64,000 nucleotides of DNA from assembly GCF_000384035.1 (NCBI RefSeq), contig NZ_KB913024.1, forward strand, positions 1,565,655-1,629,654, given 5' to 3'. Under the pieces are notes generated by a model. That model saw only the letters and a program-made list of their open reading frames with translations, was not told the DNA's origin and made no database searches. Position numbers and translations under genes: made by a program. Source of the stretch: Actinopolyspora mortivallis DSM 44261 (lineage in GTDB: Bacteria > Actinomycetota > Actinomycetes > Mycobacteriales > Pseudonocardiaceae). Below, one piece after another: positions 51,807-60,276 of the stretch. Numbering within the stretch: position 1 is the first letter of the stretch; every line of letters begins with the position of its first letter.

Positions 51807-53018
51807 TCAGGACCACAGGCGCTCGGTGGCCAGGTCGGCTCCTTGGCGCAGCGCCTCGAGTTTCGCCCAGGCGATCTGGGGGTGCAGCCGTCCTCCCAAC
51901 CCGCAGTCGGTGGAGGCCAACACGTTCTCCCGCCCGACGCACTCGGCGAATTTGACGATGCGGTCGGCCACGAGCTCGGGGTGCTCGACCACGTTGGTGG
52001 CATGACTGACCACTCCGGGAAGCAGCAACTTCCCCTCCGGAAGCGTGACGTCCCGCCACACCTTCCACTCGTGTTCGTGACGGACGTTGCCCGCCTCGAA
52101 GGCGTAGGTCCGCACGTCGATCGCCAGCAGCACGTCGACCAGATCCCGCATGGGCAGATCCGTGACGTGGGGGCCGTGCCAACTCCCCCAGCACAGGTGG
52201 AAACGGATGCGGTCCTTCGGAAGGCCCCGGATCGCGTGGTTCAGGGCCTCCACCCGGCTCATGGTGAATCGTTTGTAGGCCTCCACCGAGGGTTCCGGGT
52301 TGATCTGGTCCCAGTTCTCCGCGATGGCCGGATCGTCCAACTGCAGGATCAGACCGGCGTCGATGATCGCCTTGTACTCCTCCCGCATGGCCTCGGCGCA
52401 GGCGTAGAGGAACTCCTCCTCGTCCTCGTAGTACTCGTTTCCGATCCGTGAGCAGCTTCCCGGGCCGATCGACGTCATGAAGCCCTCGTCCACCCCGGAC
52501 TCGTCCAGGGCTTTCCTGAACCGGGCGATGTCGGTGTGGAGGGCCTCGTACCCCACGTAGGCCAGCGGGCCCCGGCACACCGGAGCCATCGCGGGTCCAC
52601 CGCTGGTGAACACTCCGGAGGTGGGGTCGGTGTAGGCGTCGGCGAAAAGAGCACGGTCACGTCGGTCACCGAAGCTGCCGAGGGTGATGTCTCCCGCCTT
52701 CGAGGGCCGGTGGGTGATGTCGAACAGGGACACGTCCTCCAGTTCCAACCCGCCGAGACGCTGGAACGAGTAGGACCACCAGGCGCCGTAGTCCACTTTC
52801 TGGGTCATGGCCTTGCCGAACTCCCCGTCGCCGACGACGTCCAACCCGATGCGACGCTGTCGTTCGACGAGATCCGCGGTCGCCCGTTCCAGACCGTTCC
52901 GATAACGCTGTTCGGTGATGGATCCGTCGGCACGGTGCCGGTTGAGTTCGAGAACATCGTCCGGGCGGGGGAGACTGCCCACCTGGGTGGTCAGGATTCG
53001 ATCGCTGCTGGAGCGCAC
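51807..53018 (-). CDS. MetE C-terminal-like cobalamin-independent methyltransferase
   Basis: 403 residues from the GTG at 53018 (GGAGGAAAGGAA upstream). It matches the catalytic half of MetE/UROD-fold enzymes: TTQVGSLPRPDDVL, DVVGDGEFGKAM, LILQLDDPAIAENW, FHLCWGSWHGPH (His/Cys zinc ligands), YAFEAGNVRHEHEW (Glu) and LASTDCGLGGR (Cys). Like similar stand-alone proteins it lacks the N-terminal MetE domain. Known relatives transfer methyl groups to homocysteine or other thiols from simple donors. Donor unknown. Confidence 0.88.
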   Translation of the reverse strand: MRSSSDRILTTQVGSLPRPDDVLELNRHRADGSITEQRYRNGLERATADLVERQRRIGLDVVGDGEFGKAMTQKVDYGAWWSYSFQRLGGLELEDVSLFDITHRPSKAGDITLGSFGDRRDRALFADAYTDPTSGVFTSGGPAMAPVCRGPLAYVGYEALHTDIARFRKALDESGVDEGFMTSIGPGSCSRIGNEYYEDEEEFLYACAEAMREEYKAIIDAGLILQLDDPAIAENWDQINPEPSVEAYKRFTMSRVEALNHAIRGLPKDRIRFHLCWGSWHGPHVTDLPMRDLVDVLLAIDVRTYAFEAGNVRHEHEWKVWRDVTLPEGKLLLPGVVSHATNVVEHPELVADRIVKFAECVGRENVLASTDCGLGGRLHPQIAWAKLEALRQGADLATERLWS

Positions 53019-53228
53019 TGTCGCGTTCCTTTCCTCCGGGTGCCGTGCGGTCAATCTCTCCGTTCCGGGCAGGAAAGGCAAACAACGACGAACACCGCAG
53101 CTCATCGCCGCGTGGCCACGGGAGAGCCGCGGGTGCTTCCCGTTCCGGTGTCGACGGATTTGCGGTCCGGACCGCAAGTGAGGTGCACACGGACGGCGGA
53201 ACCGTCCTGCCGGTGCGAGCATCGGGTC

Positions 53229-54317
53229 GTGGTCGACAGAGGTGTTTCGGGACGTCGCCGCTCGCGTCGTGCCGAGATCCGGGCGTGGCGCAGGATGCTG
53301 GCCGACGAGTTGGCGGAGTCCAGGGTCTACCGCGAACTCGCCGATCGCAGGCAGGGCGTGGAACGCGAGATCCTGCTCGGACTGGCCGAGGCGGAGCAAC
53401 GTCACGCCGGGCACTGGAGGAAGTTGCTGGGGTCGGAGGCGAAACCACGCCGGGCCACCCTGCGCATGAGGACGTTGGCCCTGTTGGCCCGGCGGTTCGG
53501 ATGGATTTTCGTACTGGCCCTGGTCCAGCGCGCCGAGAACCGTTCCTCCTACGGCTCCGAGGAGAACGCCACCGCGGCGATGGAGGCAGACGAGCGCGTC
53601 CACGGTGAGGTGGTCCGTGGACTGGCGGCGCGCGGCCGTGCCCGCATGTCCGGGACCTTGCGTGCCGCCGTGTTCGGGGTCAACGACGGTCTGGTGAGTA
53701 ACTTCGCGCTGGTGCTCGGGGTGATCGGCGGCGGAGCCACGACCACGGTGGTGCTGCTGACCGGGCTCTCCGGTTTGTTGGCCGGGGCCCTGTCCATGGC
53801 GGCGGGGGAGTACGTCTCGGTCAGTTCCCAGCGCGAACTGCTCGCGGCCGCGCGCCCGGACGAAAGAACCCACGGCTTCGTGGCGTACCTCGACGTGAAC
53901 GCCAACGAACTGGCCCTGGTGTACCGTGCCCGTGGGCTGTCCGCCGAGGAGGCGGAGCGCAGCGCCGCCGCCGTGTTGCGGAACTCCGCCGGCGGACTGC
54001 CCGCCGTGGAGGGGGACGGTTCCGCCGGCGAGGCGGTGGGCAGCGCGGCGGGGGCCGCCTCGTCGAGCTTCGTCGCCTTCGCGGTGGGGGCGTTGTTGCC
54101 CGTGGTGCCCTTCCTCCTGGGACTCCACGGGCTCGGTGCCGTGTTCGTGGCCGGTGTCTTGAGCGGAGCGGCGTTGTTGCTCACCGGTGCCGTCGTCGGA
54201 GTGCTGTCCGGTGCCGCTCCCTCCTCGCGTGCGCTGCGACAGCTGGCCATCGGTGTGGCGGCGGCGGGCTCCACCTATCTGCTCGGCACCGCTTTCGGGG
54301 TGCTCACCGGTGGGTGA
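53229..54317 (+). CDS. Ferritin-like domain fused to a VIT/CCC1-type Fe/Mn transporter
   Basis: 362 residues from the GTG at 53229; no ribosome site is visible, so the start is soft. Residues 10-130 are a rubrerythrin-like four-helix domain with metal-binding Glu/His spacing: LADELAESRVYRELADRRQG, LAEAEQRHAGHWRKLLG, EADERVHGEVVRG. From about 140 a VIT1/CCC1 membrane domain has GTLRAAVFGVNDGLVSNFAL, GALSMAAGEYVSVSSQREL and three further helices. Fusions of this plan (MbfA-type) export iron from the cytosol; the ferritin head senses or delivers Fe(II). Mn is also possible. Confidence 0.9.
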   Translation: MVDRGVSGRRRSRRAEIRAWRRMLADELAESRVYRELADRRQGVEREILLGLAEAEQRHAGHWRKLLGSEAKPRRATLRMRTLALLARRFGWIFVLALVQRAENRSSYGSEENATAAMEADERVHGEVVRGLAARGRARMSGTLRAAVFGVNDGLVSNFALVLGVIGGGATTTVVLLTGLSGLLAGALSMAAGEYVSVSSQRELLAAARPDERTHGFVAYLDVNANELALVYRARGLSAEEAERSAAAVLRNSAGGLPAVEGDGSAGEAVGSAAGAASSSFVAFAVGALLPVVPFLLGLHGLGAVFVAGVLSGAALLLTGAVVGVLSGAAPSSRALRQLAIGVAAAGSTYLLGTAFGVLTGG

Positions 54318-54346
54318 CTGCCTCCGGCACGGGCCGTCCCCGCCGA

Positions 54347-54763
54347 TCAGCTCGCCGAGAGTGCCTCCATGAGGTCTCCCACCCGTGGTTCCGGAACGTT
54401 GCGAGCCAGGTCGGACACGGCGATGATGCCGACCAGACGCTGCTGGTCGATGACGGGAAGCCTGCGGATCTGGTGCGCGCTCATCAGACGCAGCGCCTCC
54501 TCGGAGGAGTCGTCGGCGCCGATCGTCACGGCCTCCTGCTGGTTGAGGTCCCCGGCGGGGAAGGTTCCCGCGTCCCTGCCCTGGGCGACGACCTTGATGA
54601 CCAGGTCGCGGTCGGTGACCACGCCCTTGACCTTGTTGTCCTTGCCGCAGATGGGCAACGCTCCCACCCCGAGCCGGGCCATTTTCCGTGCCGCGTCCGC
54701 CGCGGTCTCCTCGGTGCGTACGCACTCGGGGTTCGGTTGCATCACGTCGCGCGCCGTGCTCAT
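54347..54763 (-). CDS. Two-CBS-domain protein
   Basis: 138 residues. Two CBS units: DVMQPNPECVRTEETAADAA, VGALPICGKDNKVKGVVTDR D, and AVTIGADDSSEEALRLMSAH, QIRRLPVIDQQRLVGIIAVS. It matches stand-alone CBS (HRP1-like) proteins of actinomycetes, which bind adenine nucleotides and respond to stress. Translationally coupled (ATGA) to the small gene upstream. Confidence 0.92.
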   Translation of the reverse strand: MSTARDVMQPNPECVRTEETAADAARKMARLGVGALPICGKDNKVKGVVTDRDLVIKVVAQGRDAGTFPAGDLNQQEAVTIGADDSSEEALRLMSAHQIRRLPVIDQQRLVGIIAVSDLARNVPEPRVGDLMEALSAS

Positions 54764-54948
54764 GTTTCACCTCCGGTGTCCGTGGCCGAGTGATCGACTT
54801 GCGGCCGGGTGTCCGTGTCGGGGTGAGGTTTCCGCAGCCAGATCGTCTCGAGGCCGGGACTCTGCCCGAGACCGTCGTCGGGAAGTTGGCGCGGATCGGC
54901 CAGCTCGACGTCCTCCCGCTGTGGAGGTGCGGTTCTCGTGGTGCTCAT
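54760..54948 (-). CDS. Small hydrophilic protein coupled to the CBS gene
   Basis: 62 residues from the ATG at 54948 (GGAG 6 bases upstream). No domain is recognisable: basic start MSTTRTAPPQREDVELADPR, then LPDDGLGQSPGLETIWLRKP and a polar tail ending TDTGGET. Its TGA overlaps the CBS start codon, so translation of the two is linked. Confidence 0.65.
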   Translation of the reverse strand: MSTTRTAPPQREDVELADPRQLPDDGLGQSPGLETIWLRKPHPDTDTRPQVDHSATDTGGET

Positions 54949-55038
54949 CGGAGTCTCCGGGCCTCGGCTGGGTGCGTTTCCCTCACCCCCGTGGTTTCCC
55001 ACACCGAGCGGTTCGAAACCCGCCGGTGTCCGCCGCCG

Positions 55039-55335
55039 TCACCCGGGTTCCCCGCGCCGCTTGCGGTGTGCCACCCACGCCAGGTCGACCACCGCCACGA
55101 CCCCCAGCACCACGAGCAGCACCCCGAACCAGCGCAGTGGCGCGATGGTCACGAGCAGCGTCACTCCCGAGCCGAGGCAGAAGACGGCCCCGAAAGCCGC
55201 CAGCCACAGTCGCGGCGTGAGGGCGCTCAATGCGGGCGGAGCCCCGGTCAGTCGTCCCAGCACGTCGTGGTAGCCGGGAAGTCCCTTCTCGTAGTGTTCC
55301 CGTCCGTTGCCGGTGTCCTTCTCCTCGTCGCTCAC
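55039..55335 (-). CDS. Small DUF6343-like membrane protein
   Basis: 98 residues. A polar N-terminus (MSDEEKDTGNGREHYEKGLP) precedes two membrane segments: ALTPRLWLAAFGAVFCLGSG and WFGVLLVVLGVVAVVDLAWV, ending in a basic tail AHRKRRGEPG. The S-AL..RL.LA.FG....C block resembles DUF6343 proteins of actinomycetes. Function unknown. Confidence 0.65.
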   Translation of the reverse strand: MSDEEKDTGNGREHYEKGLPGYHDVLGRLTGAPPALSALTPRLWLAAFGAVFCLGSGVTLLVTIAPLRWFGVLLVVLGVVAVVDLAWVAHRKRRGEPG

Positions 55336-55419
55336 ACGGTCGGTGTTTCCGTAGTGCGCCCGGATGAAACGAGCATCAACCGCGCGTGACCGTGTTTCCG
55401 GTTCCCGAAAGTCGCTCGT

Positions 55420-56334
55420 TCAGGATCCGGGATGAAGTTCCGCGAGACGTTGGCGTGGGCGGGTGAGCGAGGTGGCCCGGTTTCCGATGCCGGACCACTC
55501 GTCGCCGTGGGTGGCCAGCCGTTGCGGAACGTCCCCGACGGTGAATCCGCGGGGACTGGCCTCGTCCAGTTCGTGCCAGGAGATCGGCATGGCCACCGGG
55601 GCCGTGTTCCTGGCACGTACCGAGTAGGGGGCGACCGTGGTCTGCGCGTAGGAGTTGCGCAGGTAGTCCACGAAGATCCGTCCCGCCCGGTCCTCCTTGC
55701 GCTGCTCGGCGGTCAGCAGCTCGGGACTCCGCTCGGACAGCACCGTGGCGATCCCGCGGGCGAACTCGCGCACCCGGTGGAAGGTGTCCTCACGTCGGAG
55801 GGGGACGAGTACGTGGAAACCACGGGATCCTGTGGTCATGACGAAGGTGGGAAGCCCGACCTCCTCCAGGACCCGCCGGGTGTGGTGGGCGGCGGAACGG
55901 AGTTCCTCGACTCCGTTGTCGGACGGGTCCAGGTCGAAGACCATCCTGTCCGGACGTTCGAGGTCGTCGATCCGGGACAGCCACACGTGCGGAGTCAGGG
56001 ACCCCTGGTCGGCCAGGTGGACCAGTGTGTCGGGTTCCTCGCAGACCACCTGGAGGTTTCGCCCACCCTCCCTTTTGGGGACCTCGACACGACGGACCCA
56101 TCGCGGGGTCCGCTCGGACACGTTCTTCTGGAAGATCCGTTGTCCCTCGATGCCGTCCGGATACCGCTCCGAGGCCAGGGGACGGTCCTTCGTGTACCGC
56201 ACGAGGGTGGTACCGACCCGGTGGTAGTACTCAGCGATGTCGCCCTTGGTGAGCCCGTCCCGGGGGAACAGCACCTTGTCGGCCCTGGACACCTCGACCC
56301 GGTGTCCGCCGAGCTGGATGGTCCTGCTACTCAT
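55420..56334 (-). CDS. LigD-type polymerase/primase domain protein
   Basis: 304 residues. The ATG at 56334 follows GGGAGGCGGG. It covers the PolDom of bacterial LigD: EVSRADKVLFPRDGLTKGDI, DRPLASERYPDGI, the metal-binding DxD in MVFDLDPSDNG, TGSRGFHVLVPLRR and SYAQTTVAPYSVRARNTAPV. The protein ends where the domain ends, with no ligase or phosphoesterase part. Ku is not in the window. In NHEJ this domain fills gaps with ribonucleotides. It probably works with a separately encoded ligase. Confidence 0.92.
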   Translation of the reverse strand: MSSRTIQLGGHRVEVSRADKVLFPRDGLTKGDIAEYYHRVGTTLVRYTKDRPLASERYPDGIEGQRIFQKNVSERTPRWVRRVEVPKREGGRNLQVVCEEPDTLVHLADQGSLTPHVWLSRIDDLERPDRMVFDLDPSDNGVEELRSAAHHTRRVLEEVGLPTFVMTTGSRGFHVLVPLRREDTFHRVREFARGIATVLSERSPELLTAEQRKEDRAGRIFVDYLRNSYAQTTVAPYSVRARNTAPVAMPISWHELDEASPRGFTVGDVPQRLATHGDEWSGIGNRATSLTRPRQRLAELHPGS

Positions 56335-56648
56335 CCCGCCTCCCTGAGCACATAGGCGGGGTCCCTGCCCTCCCGGCACGACCAACCGGCAGACGGCCCA
56401 GGCGGTGCACGAGTGTGGCCAGCGCCGGATCCTCCCGGTCGGAGGGGGATCCTCGTCGCAGTGCCGTGCGGCCCTCCGTGCTGAGTTCCTCGAACAGCGT
56501 GTTCACCGTGGTATCCCGTGCTCGGCGATCGTGTCCGGAGCCGCGTCCCTTTCCGTGGGGCGGGCAACGCCGTTCCCCGCGCCTGGGCTGGACCCGTTCC
56601 GCGTACGGTCGGGCTACCCGCCGTGGTCGGTGGTGAAACGAGTGCTGT
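56335..56648. other. Gap between LigD-Pol and DUF1015 genes
   Basis: 314 bases on the minus side. A 59-codon open frame (GTG at 56506 to a stop at 56327) reads NTLFEELSTEGRTALRR near its start. It overlaps the polymerase start codon, but I cannot establish that it is expressed. No operator or hairpin is evident. Confidence 0.4.
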
Positions 56649-57788
56649 CTAGTGCAGTTCGCGGACGAACAGTCCCGGGGCCGTCTTGGGGTCGAAGCAG
56701 GTGGACTTCGGCGGCATCACCGCGCCCGTGTCGGAGACGGCCATGATCTGCTCGACGTCGGGAGGGCGGGGAACGAAACAGACCGCGTTCCTGGATGCGC
56801 ACCAGCACCGCGTTCCCGAGGGATCCGCCGGAACGGTGGAGCCCGCCGAGTCCACCAGACGTGCCACGTACGGGTACAGCTGTTCGTCCAGCACCACCGC
56901 GTCCAACGTCCCGCGGACCGAGCGGTCCGGTGAGCCCGAGGGATCCAGCCACAGGCGGAAACACCGGTCGTGCAGTCGCAGGAGCACCATGCCGGGTGCC
57001 GGGTTGCTCGGAGCGTGGCGCGGGCACTCCTCCACCCGGGCCACGGTGGGGTGCTCGGCCAGCACGTCCAGTATCTCCGAGGTGGACAGACCGGGGGGTT
57101 CCGGCAGGCAGCGATGGTAGCCGAGCACCCGCATCTCGCTACCCGGGAACAGGGCGGCCAGGGTGAACGAGCGGGTGTCGGTGTCACGGTGCGGACGTGT
57201 TCGCGAGCGGCGCTCCGCCACGGCCATCCGGTGGTGGCCGTCGGCGATGTACACCCTCGACAGGGCTCCCAGTTCGCGCCGCACCAAACCGGCCAGCTCG
57301 GCGTCCCGGCGTATCCAGACGCTGTGTTCCACACCTCCGGAGGAGAGGATGCCCACGTCCGGGGTGTGCCGGGTCGTCTCCCGCAGGGAGGAGGCGAGTG
57401 CGGGCAGGTCCGGATGGGTGAGCATCACCGGCATCTGTTCGGCGCCGCTCGCTTCGGTGAGTTCGGCGATACGGCGTTCCCGGTCCGGCCGGGTGGCCTC
57501 GTGACGTCGGATACGCCCGTTGCGGTAGTCCTCGAGTGAGACCTCGACCACGACCCCCGTCTGTTCGTGACGTCCGCTGCGCAGCCGGTACACCAGCACG
57601 GCGGGAAGCATCGGGCGGACGTAGCCTCCCGTCTCCAGCAGGTCGCGTACCCGGTTCGGGTCCAGACATCCGTCCAGTGACTCGACCGCGTGCGGGGCGA
57701 TCACCGAGACTCGGGGCGGACGTACGGTGATCCCCCCTGCCCCGGCCTCCGCGACGGCACGGGGGCTCTGTCGTTGCGGGGCGCTCAT
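56649..57788 (-). CDS. DUF1015 protein
   Basis: 379 residues. Clear DUF1015 features: PPRVSVIAPHAVESLDG near the start, YIADGHHRMAVAERRS in the middle (a near-invariant ADGHHR motif) and MPPKSTCFDPKTAPGLF at the C-terminus. The family is of unknown biochemistry but is repeatedly encoded next to 3-phosphoglycerate dehydrogenase-like genes. That is so here: its start codon overlaps the stop of the upstream serA-like gene by an ATGA. Confidence 0.9.
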   Translation of the reverse strand: MSAPQRQSPRAVAEAGAGGITVRPPRVSVIAPHAVESLDGCLDPNRVRDLLETGGYVRPMLPAVLVYRLRSGRHEQTGVVVEVSLEDYRNGRIRRHEATRPDRERRIAELTEASGAEQMPVMLTHPDLPALASSLRETTRHTPDVGILSSGGVEHSVWIRRDAELAGLVRRELGALSRVYIADGHHRMAVAERRSRTRPHRDTDTRSFTLAALFPGSEMRVLGYHRCLPEPPGLSTSEILDVLAEHPTVARVEECPRHAPSNPAPGMVLLRLHDRCFRLWLDPSGSPDRSVRGTLDAVVLDEQLYPYVARLVDSAGSTVPADPSGTRCWCASRNAVCFVPRPPDVEQIMAVSDTGAVMPPKSTCFDPKTAPGLFVRELH

Positions 57789-58804
57789 GACGCACCACCG
57801 GTGGGTGCGGTCGTCCGCGTCGAGCGGCCGCTACGCAGACTGTCCTCGTTGACGCAGTGCAGCACCGTCCCGTTCCGGAAGGCTTCGACCATACGGACGA
57901 CCTCGGCCGCCACGGCCCGCTGGGCCTGCTCGGTCGAGGCCCCGATGTGGTGGGTTCCGTAGACGTTGGGGTGGCTCGCCAGCCGTGACTCGACGGTGCC
58001 CGTGGCCGTTTCCGGTTCGTGCGTGAACACGTCGATACCCGCGCGAACTCCCTTGGTCTCCATGGCCTCGATGAGGGCGTCTTCGTCGACGAGTTCTCCG
58101 CGTGCGGTGTTGAGCAGGATCGTCCCCGGCCGTACCCGGGAGAGCAGCTCGTGGTCGACCAGCCCGCGGGTCTCCTCCGTGAGTGGCAGGTGCAGGGAGA
58201 GCACGTCGCAGGTGCTGACGAGTTCCTCGGTGTTGGGAAGGAAGGTGATGCCGAGGGAGCGAGCCCGTTCGAGGACTTCCGGGTCGCGGCGGGGTTTGTC
58301 CACCGCGTGGACATGGGTCCCGAAGGCGGCGGCCCGAGTGGCGAACTCCAGCCCGATGTCTCCGAGGCCGAGCACGCCGACCCTGCGCCCGTGGATTCCG
58401 CGGGCCCGGGAGTAGCGTCGTTTGTCCCAGCGTCCCGCCCTCAGGTCGGCGACGTTGTCGGCGATGTTGCGGTCCAGTGCGAGCAGCAGGGCGAACGCGA
58501 GTTCGGCCACGGCCGTGGAGTTCCTGCCGGGTACGTTGCACACGTGGACACCGTGTTCGCCCGCGGCGGCACGGTCGATGGTGTTGGTGCCGGAACCCGC
58601 TCTGATGACCAACCGCAGCGCGTCGGCCTCGGCGAACACCGGTGCGGGGACCCGCGTGCTGCGGACGACGAGAACCTCGCAGCCTCGCAGGGACTCCCCG
58701 AGTCGTTCTGGGGTCGTCTCCGGCAGGTAGCGGCACTCATCCCCCGCCTCGGTGAGCGCGGTCAGGGAGTCTTCCGGGAAGGCGTCGGCGACAAGAATCC
58801 TCAT
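57785..58804 (-). CDS. D-2-hydroxyacid dehydrogenase, SerA-like
   Basis: 339 residues. The ATG at 58804 follows GGGAGCAGCCG. The D-2-hydroxyacid dehydrogenase plan is complete: substrate strand VIRAGSGTNTID, nucleotide motif VGVLGLGDIGLEFATR, catalytic Arg in ILLNTARGELVDED, Glu in DVFTHEPETATG and His in YGTHHIGASTEQAQ. AGSGTNTID and HIGAST favour 3-phosphoglycerate dehydrogenase (serine synthesis), but no ACT/regulatory tail follows. Tandem operators lie upstream. Confidence 0.88.
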   Translation of the reverse strand: MRILVADAFPEDSLTALTEAGDECRYLPETTPERLGESLRGCEVLVVRSTRVPAPVFAEADALRLVIRAGSGTNTIDRAAAGEHGVHVCNVPGRNSTAVAELAFALLLALDRNIADNVADLRAGRWDKRRYSRARGIHGRRVGVLGLGDIGLEFATRAAAFGTHVHAVDKPRRDPEVLERARSLGITFLPNTEELVSTCDVLSLHLPLTEETRGLVDHELLSRVRPGTILLNTARGELVDEDALIEAMETKGVRAGIDVFTHEPETATGTVESRLASHPNVYGTHHIGASTEQAQRAVAAEVVRMVEAFRNGTVLHCVNEDSLRSGRSTRTTAPTGGAS

Positions 58805-59128
58805 CGGCTGCTCCCTCGTGAATCGGTCGGGCCTCCCGCGAGTGGTTTCGGTGGTCGTACCGTGCCTGGGCCGGTGACCCGAGAGCCGTGTCCGCGTGAG
58901 CCACGTGAGTAACGATGGCCAAAAATTGTTGCTTATCACGCAAAGTATTGCTTATAACGCAATATTGGCCGTGCTGAGGGAGGACGTCAACAGCCGCGCC
59001 CCACTTCGGGAGACGAACTCGCCCGACAGCATGAAGATCACGCGGTCTCCGGGTGAACACCACGGACGCGAGGAGGGGCCGCCGGACCGGAGGGAGCGCG
59101 GCGGTGAGAGGCGGAGGCGGGGAAGTGC
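58805..59128. other. Regulatory gap upstream of the serA-like gene
   Basis: 324 bases. Its main content is the A/T-rich pair of 15-base palindromes at 58929-58962, listed separately. No gene is evident. Confidence 0.5.
58929..58962. promoter_or_regulatory. Tandem operator upstream of the serA-like/DUF1015 pair
   Basis: Two copies of TTGCTTAT(C/A)ACGCAA, at 58929-58943 and 58948-58962, with centres 19 bases apart. Each is an imperfect palindrome with TTGC...GCAA arms. They are 125 bases before the serA-like start. The shape fits Lrp/AsnC-type amino-acid-responsive regulators, which bind cooperatively to spaced sites. The regulator itself is not in the window. Confidence 0.65.
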
Positions 59129-59875
59129 TCAGCGCGGAGAGGGCTCTCCCACGATCTCGGTGCAGCGAAGACCGTCGCCCACCGCCGGAGTCCCGTCCAG
59201 CGCGAGCGCACCGTACTGTTCCACCTCGGAACAGCGGACCGGAGCCCCGTCGACGAGCAGCGGGGCCATCTCCCGGTCCGCCGCGGTGTAGGCGAGCAGC
59301 CGTTCGGGTTCGGTACCGTCATCCAACCGGACGGGGTGTGATCGGTGCAGCCGGACCAGTCGGTAACGCCGTCCCCGGCCCTCGCAGCGGTCGAGCACCC
59401 GCCGTTGCTGGGCGGTCGCGTACCAGACCGCGTGCTGCTCGACCGTTCCCGGTGCCGAGGCGAGCACGGCGGGACGTTGCCCGTCCCGAGGACGCAGCCC
59501 GGCCGACCACACGGCGGCCATGTCGGTGCAGCTCGCCCGGAGAACCACGGCCGGGCCGGCCAGTCCCAACTCGGAACGCAACCAGCTGATCTTCTCCGGG
59601 CAGACGTTCGAGCCGTAGGCGAGTACGGGGCGACGTCGGTGGAGGGGAGCGGCCCCCCGTGTCGTGAGCCAGTGGTTCAGGCAGGGGCGCTCGGTGTCCG
59701 TCACCACCCGCCAGCCGGAGGGGGCCGTCCCGTCGGGAAGGACCGGATAACCCGTCCCGTCGACGTGGACGAAGGAGCAGTCGGGGCGAGCTCCCGGGTA
59801 GGGGTTCTCGGGGTACTCGGCGTCACGGAACGGCTCGACCACCGTCGAGTCCGTTCGGAAGTGTGGGGCGACCAT
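59129..59875 (-). CDS. GGCT-fold (gamma-glutamylcyclotransferase-like) protein
   Basis: 248 residues from the ATG at 59875. The central domain shows the GGCT/AIG2-like pattern: PVLAYGSNVCPEKIS (YGSN substrate loop), CTDMAAVWSAGLRP, HAVWYATAQQRRVLDRCEGR (catalytic-position Glu in CEGR), RRYRLVRLHRS and LLAYTAADREMAPL. The N-terminal 80 residues are extra. Enzymes of this fold cleave gamma-glutamyl amines or modify small molecules. Substrate unknown. Confidence 0.75.
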   Translation of the reverse strand: MVAPHFRTDSTVVEPFRDAEYPENPYPGARPDCSFVHVDGTGYPVLPDGTAPSGWRVVTDTERPCLNHWLTTRGAAPLHRRRPVLAYGSNVCPEKISWLRSELGLAGPAVVLRASCTDMAAVWSAGLRPRDGQRPAVLASAPGTVEQHAVWYATAQQRRVLDRCEGRGRRYRLVRLHRSHPVRLDDGTEPERLLAYTAADREMAPLLVDGAPVRCSEVEQYGALALDGTPAVGDGLRCTEIVGEPSPR

Positions 59876-60007
59876 CGGTCGTCCACGTCTACCCGACGAA
59901 ATCCGGTGGTGCCGCGATCCACGTCACAGCACAGGGCGAAAGGGGGTGCGAATCCGTGTTTTTCCCGTGATGTGGGAAAACAGTCCGGGCACGTGACCGC
60001 ACGAACG

Positions 60008-60049
60008 CGCGTGGGTGAGCGTCTCCCACGGGAGACGCTCACCCACGCG
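60008..60049. terminator. Perfect 20-bp hairpin after the cold-shock gene
   Basis: The 20-base arm 60008-60027 (CGCGTGGG ... GTCTCCC) pairs base for base with 60030-60049, leaving only 2 bases between the arms (4 if the closing pair opens). It lies 24 bases after the csp stop codon and 132 bases from the start of the GGCT gene. There is no T-tract. It is the longest perfect stem I found in the window. Confidence 0.85.
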
Positions 60050-60072
60050 GTTAAGAATCCGGGCAGAGGCCC

Positions 60073-60276
60073 TCAGAGAGCGCGGACGGTGTCGGCCTGC
60101 GGCCCCTTCGACCCCTGGCTGACCGTGTACTCCACCTGTTGAGCCTCGTCCAGCGTACGGAAGCCGGGGGCGTCGATCGCGGAATAGTGCACGAACACGT
60201 CCGGGCCACCCTCGTCCGGGGCGATGAAACCGAAGCCCTTCTCCGAGCTGAACCACTTCACGGTGCCTTGGGGCAT
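60073..60276 (-). CDS. csp: CspA-family cold-shock protein
   Basis: 67 residues. RNP1 KGFGFIAP and RNP2 VFVHYSAI are intact: [40 protein letters not shown], then [19 protein letters not shown]. It is a single OB-fold RNA/ssDNA-binding protein that melts RNA secondary structure. The 304-base region upstream is long enough for a regulated 5' leader, as is usual for csp genes. Confidence 0.95.
   Translation of the reverse strand: MPQGTVKWFSSEKGFGFIAPDEGGPDVFVHYSAIDAPGFRTLDEAQQVEYTVSQGSKGPQADTVRAL

Noticed and set aside
56327-56506. A 59-residue open frame (NTLFEELSTEGRTALRR...) before the LigD-type polymerase
   Set aside because: It looks mildly coding and overlaps the polymerase start, but it has no ribosome site or recognisable family, so I only mention it in the gap entry.
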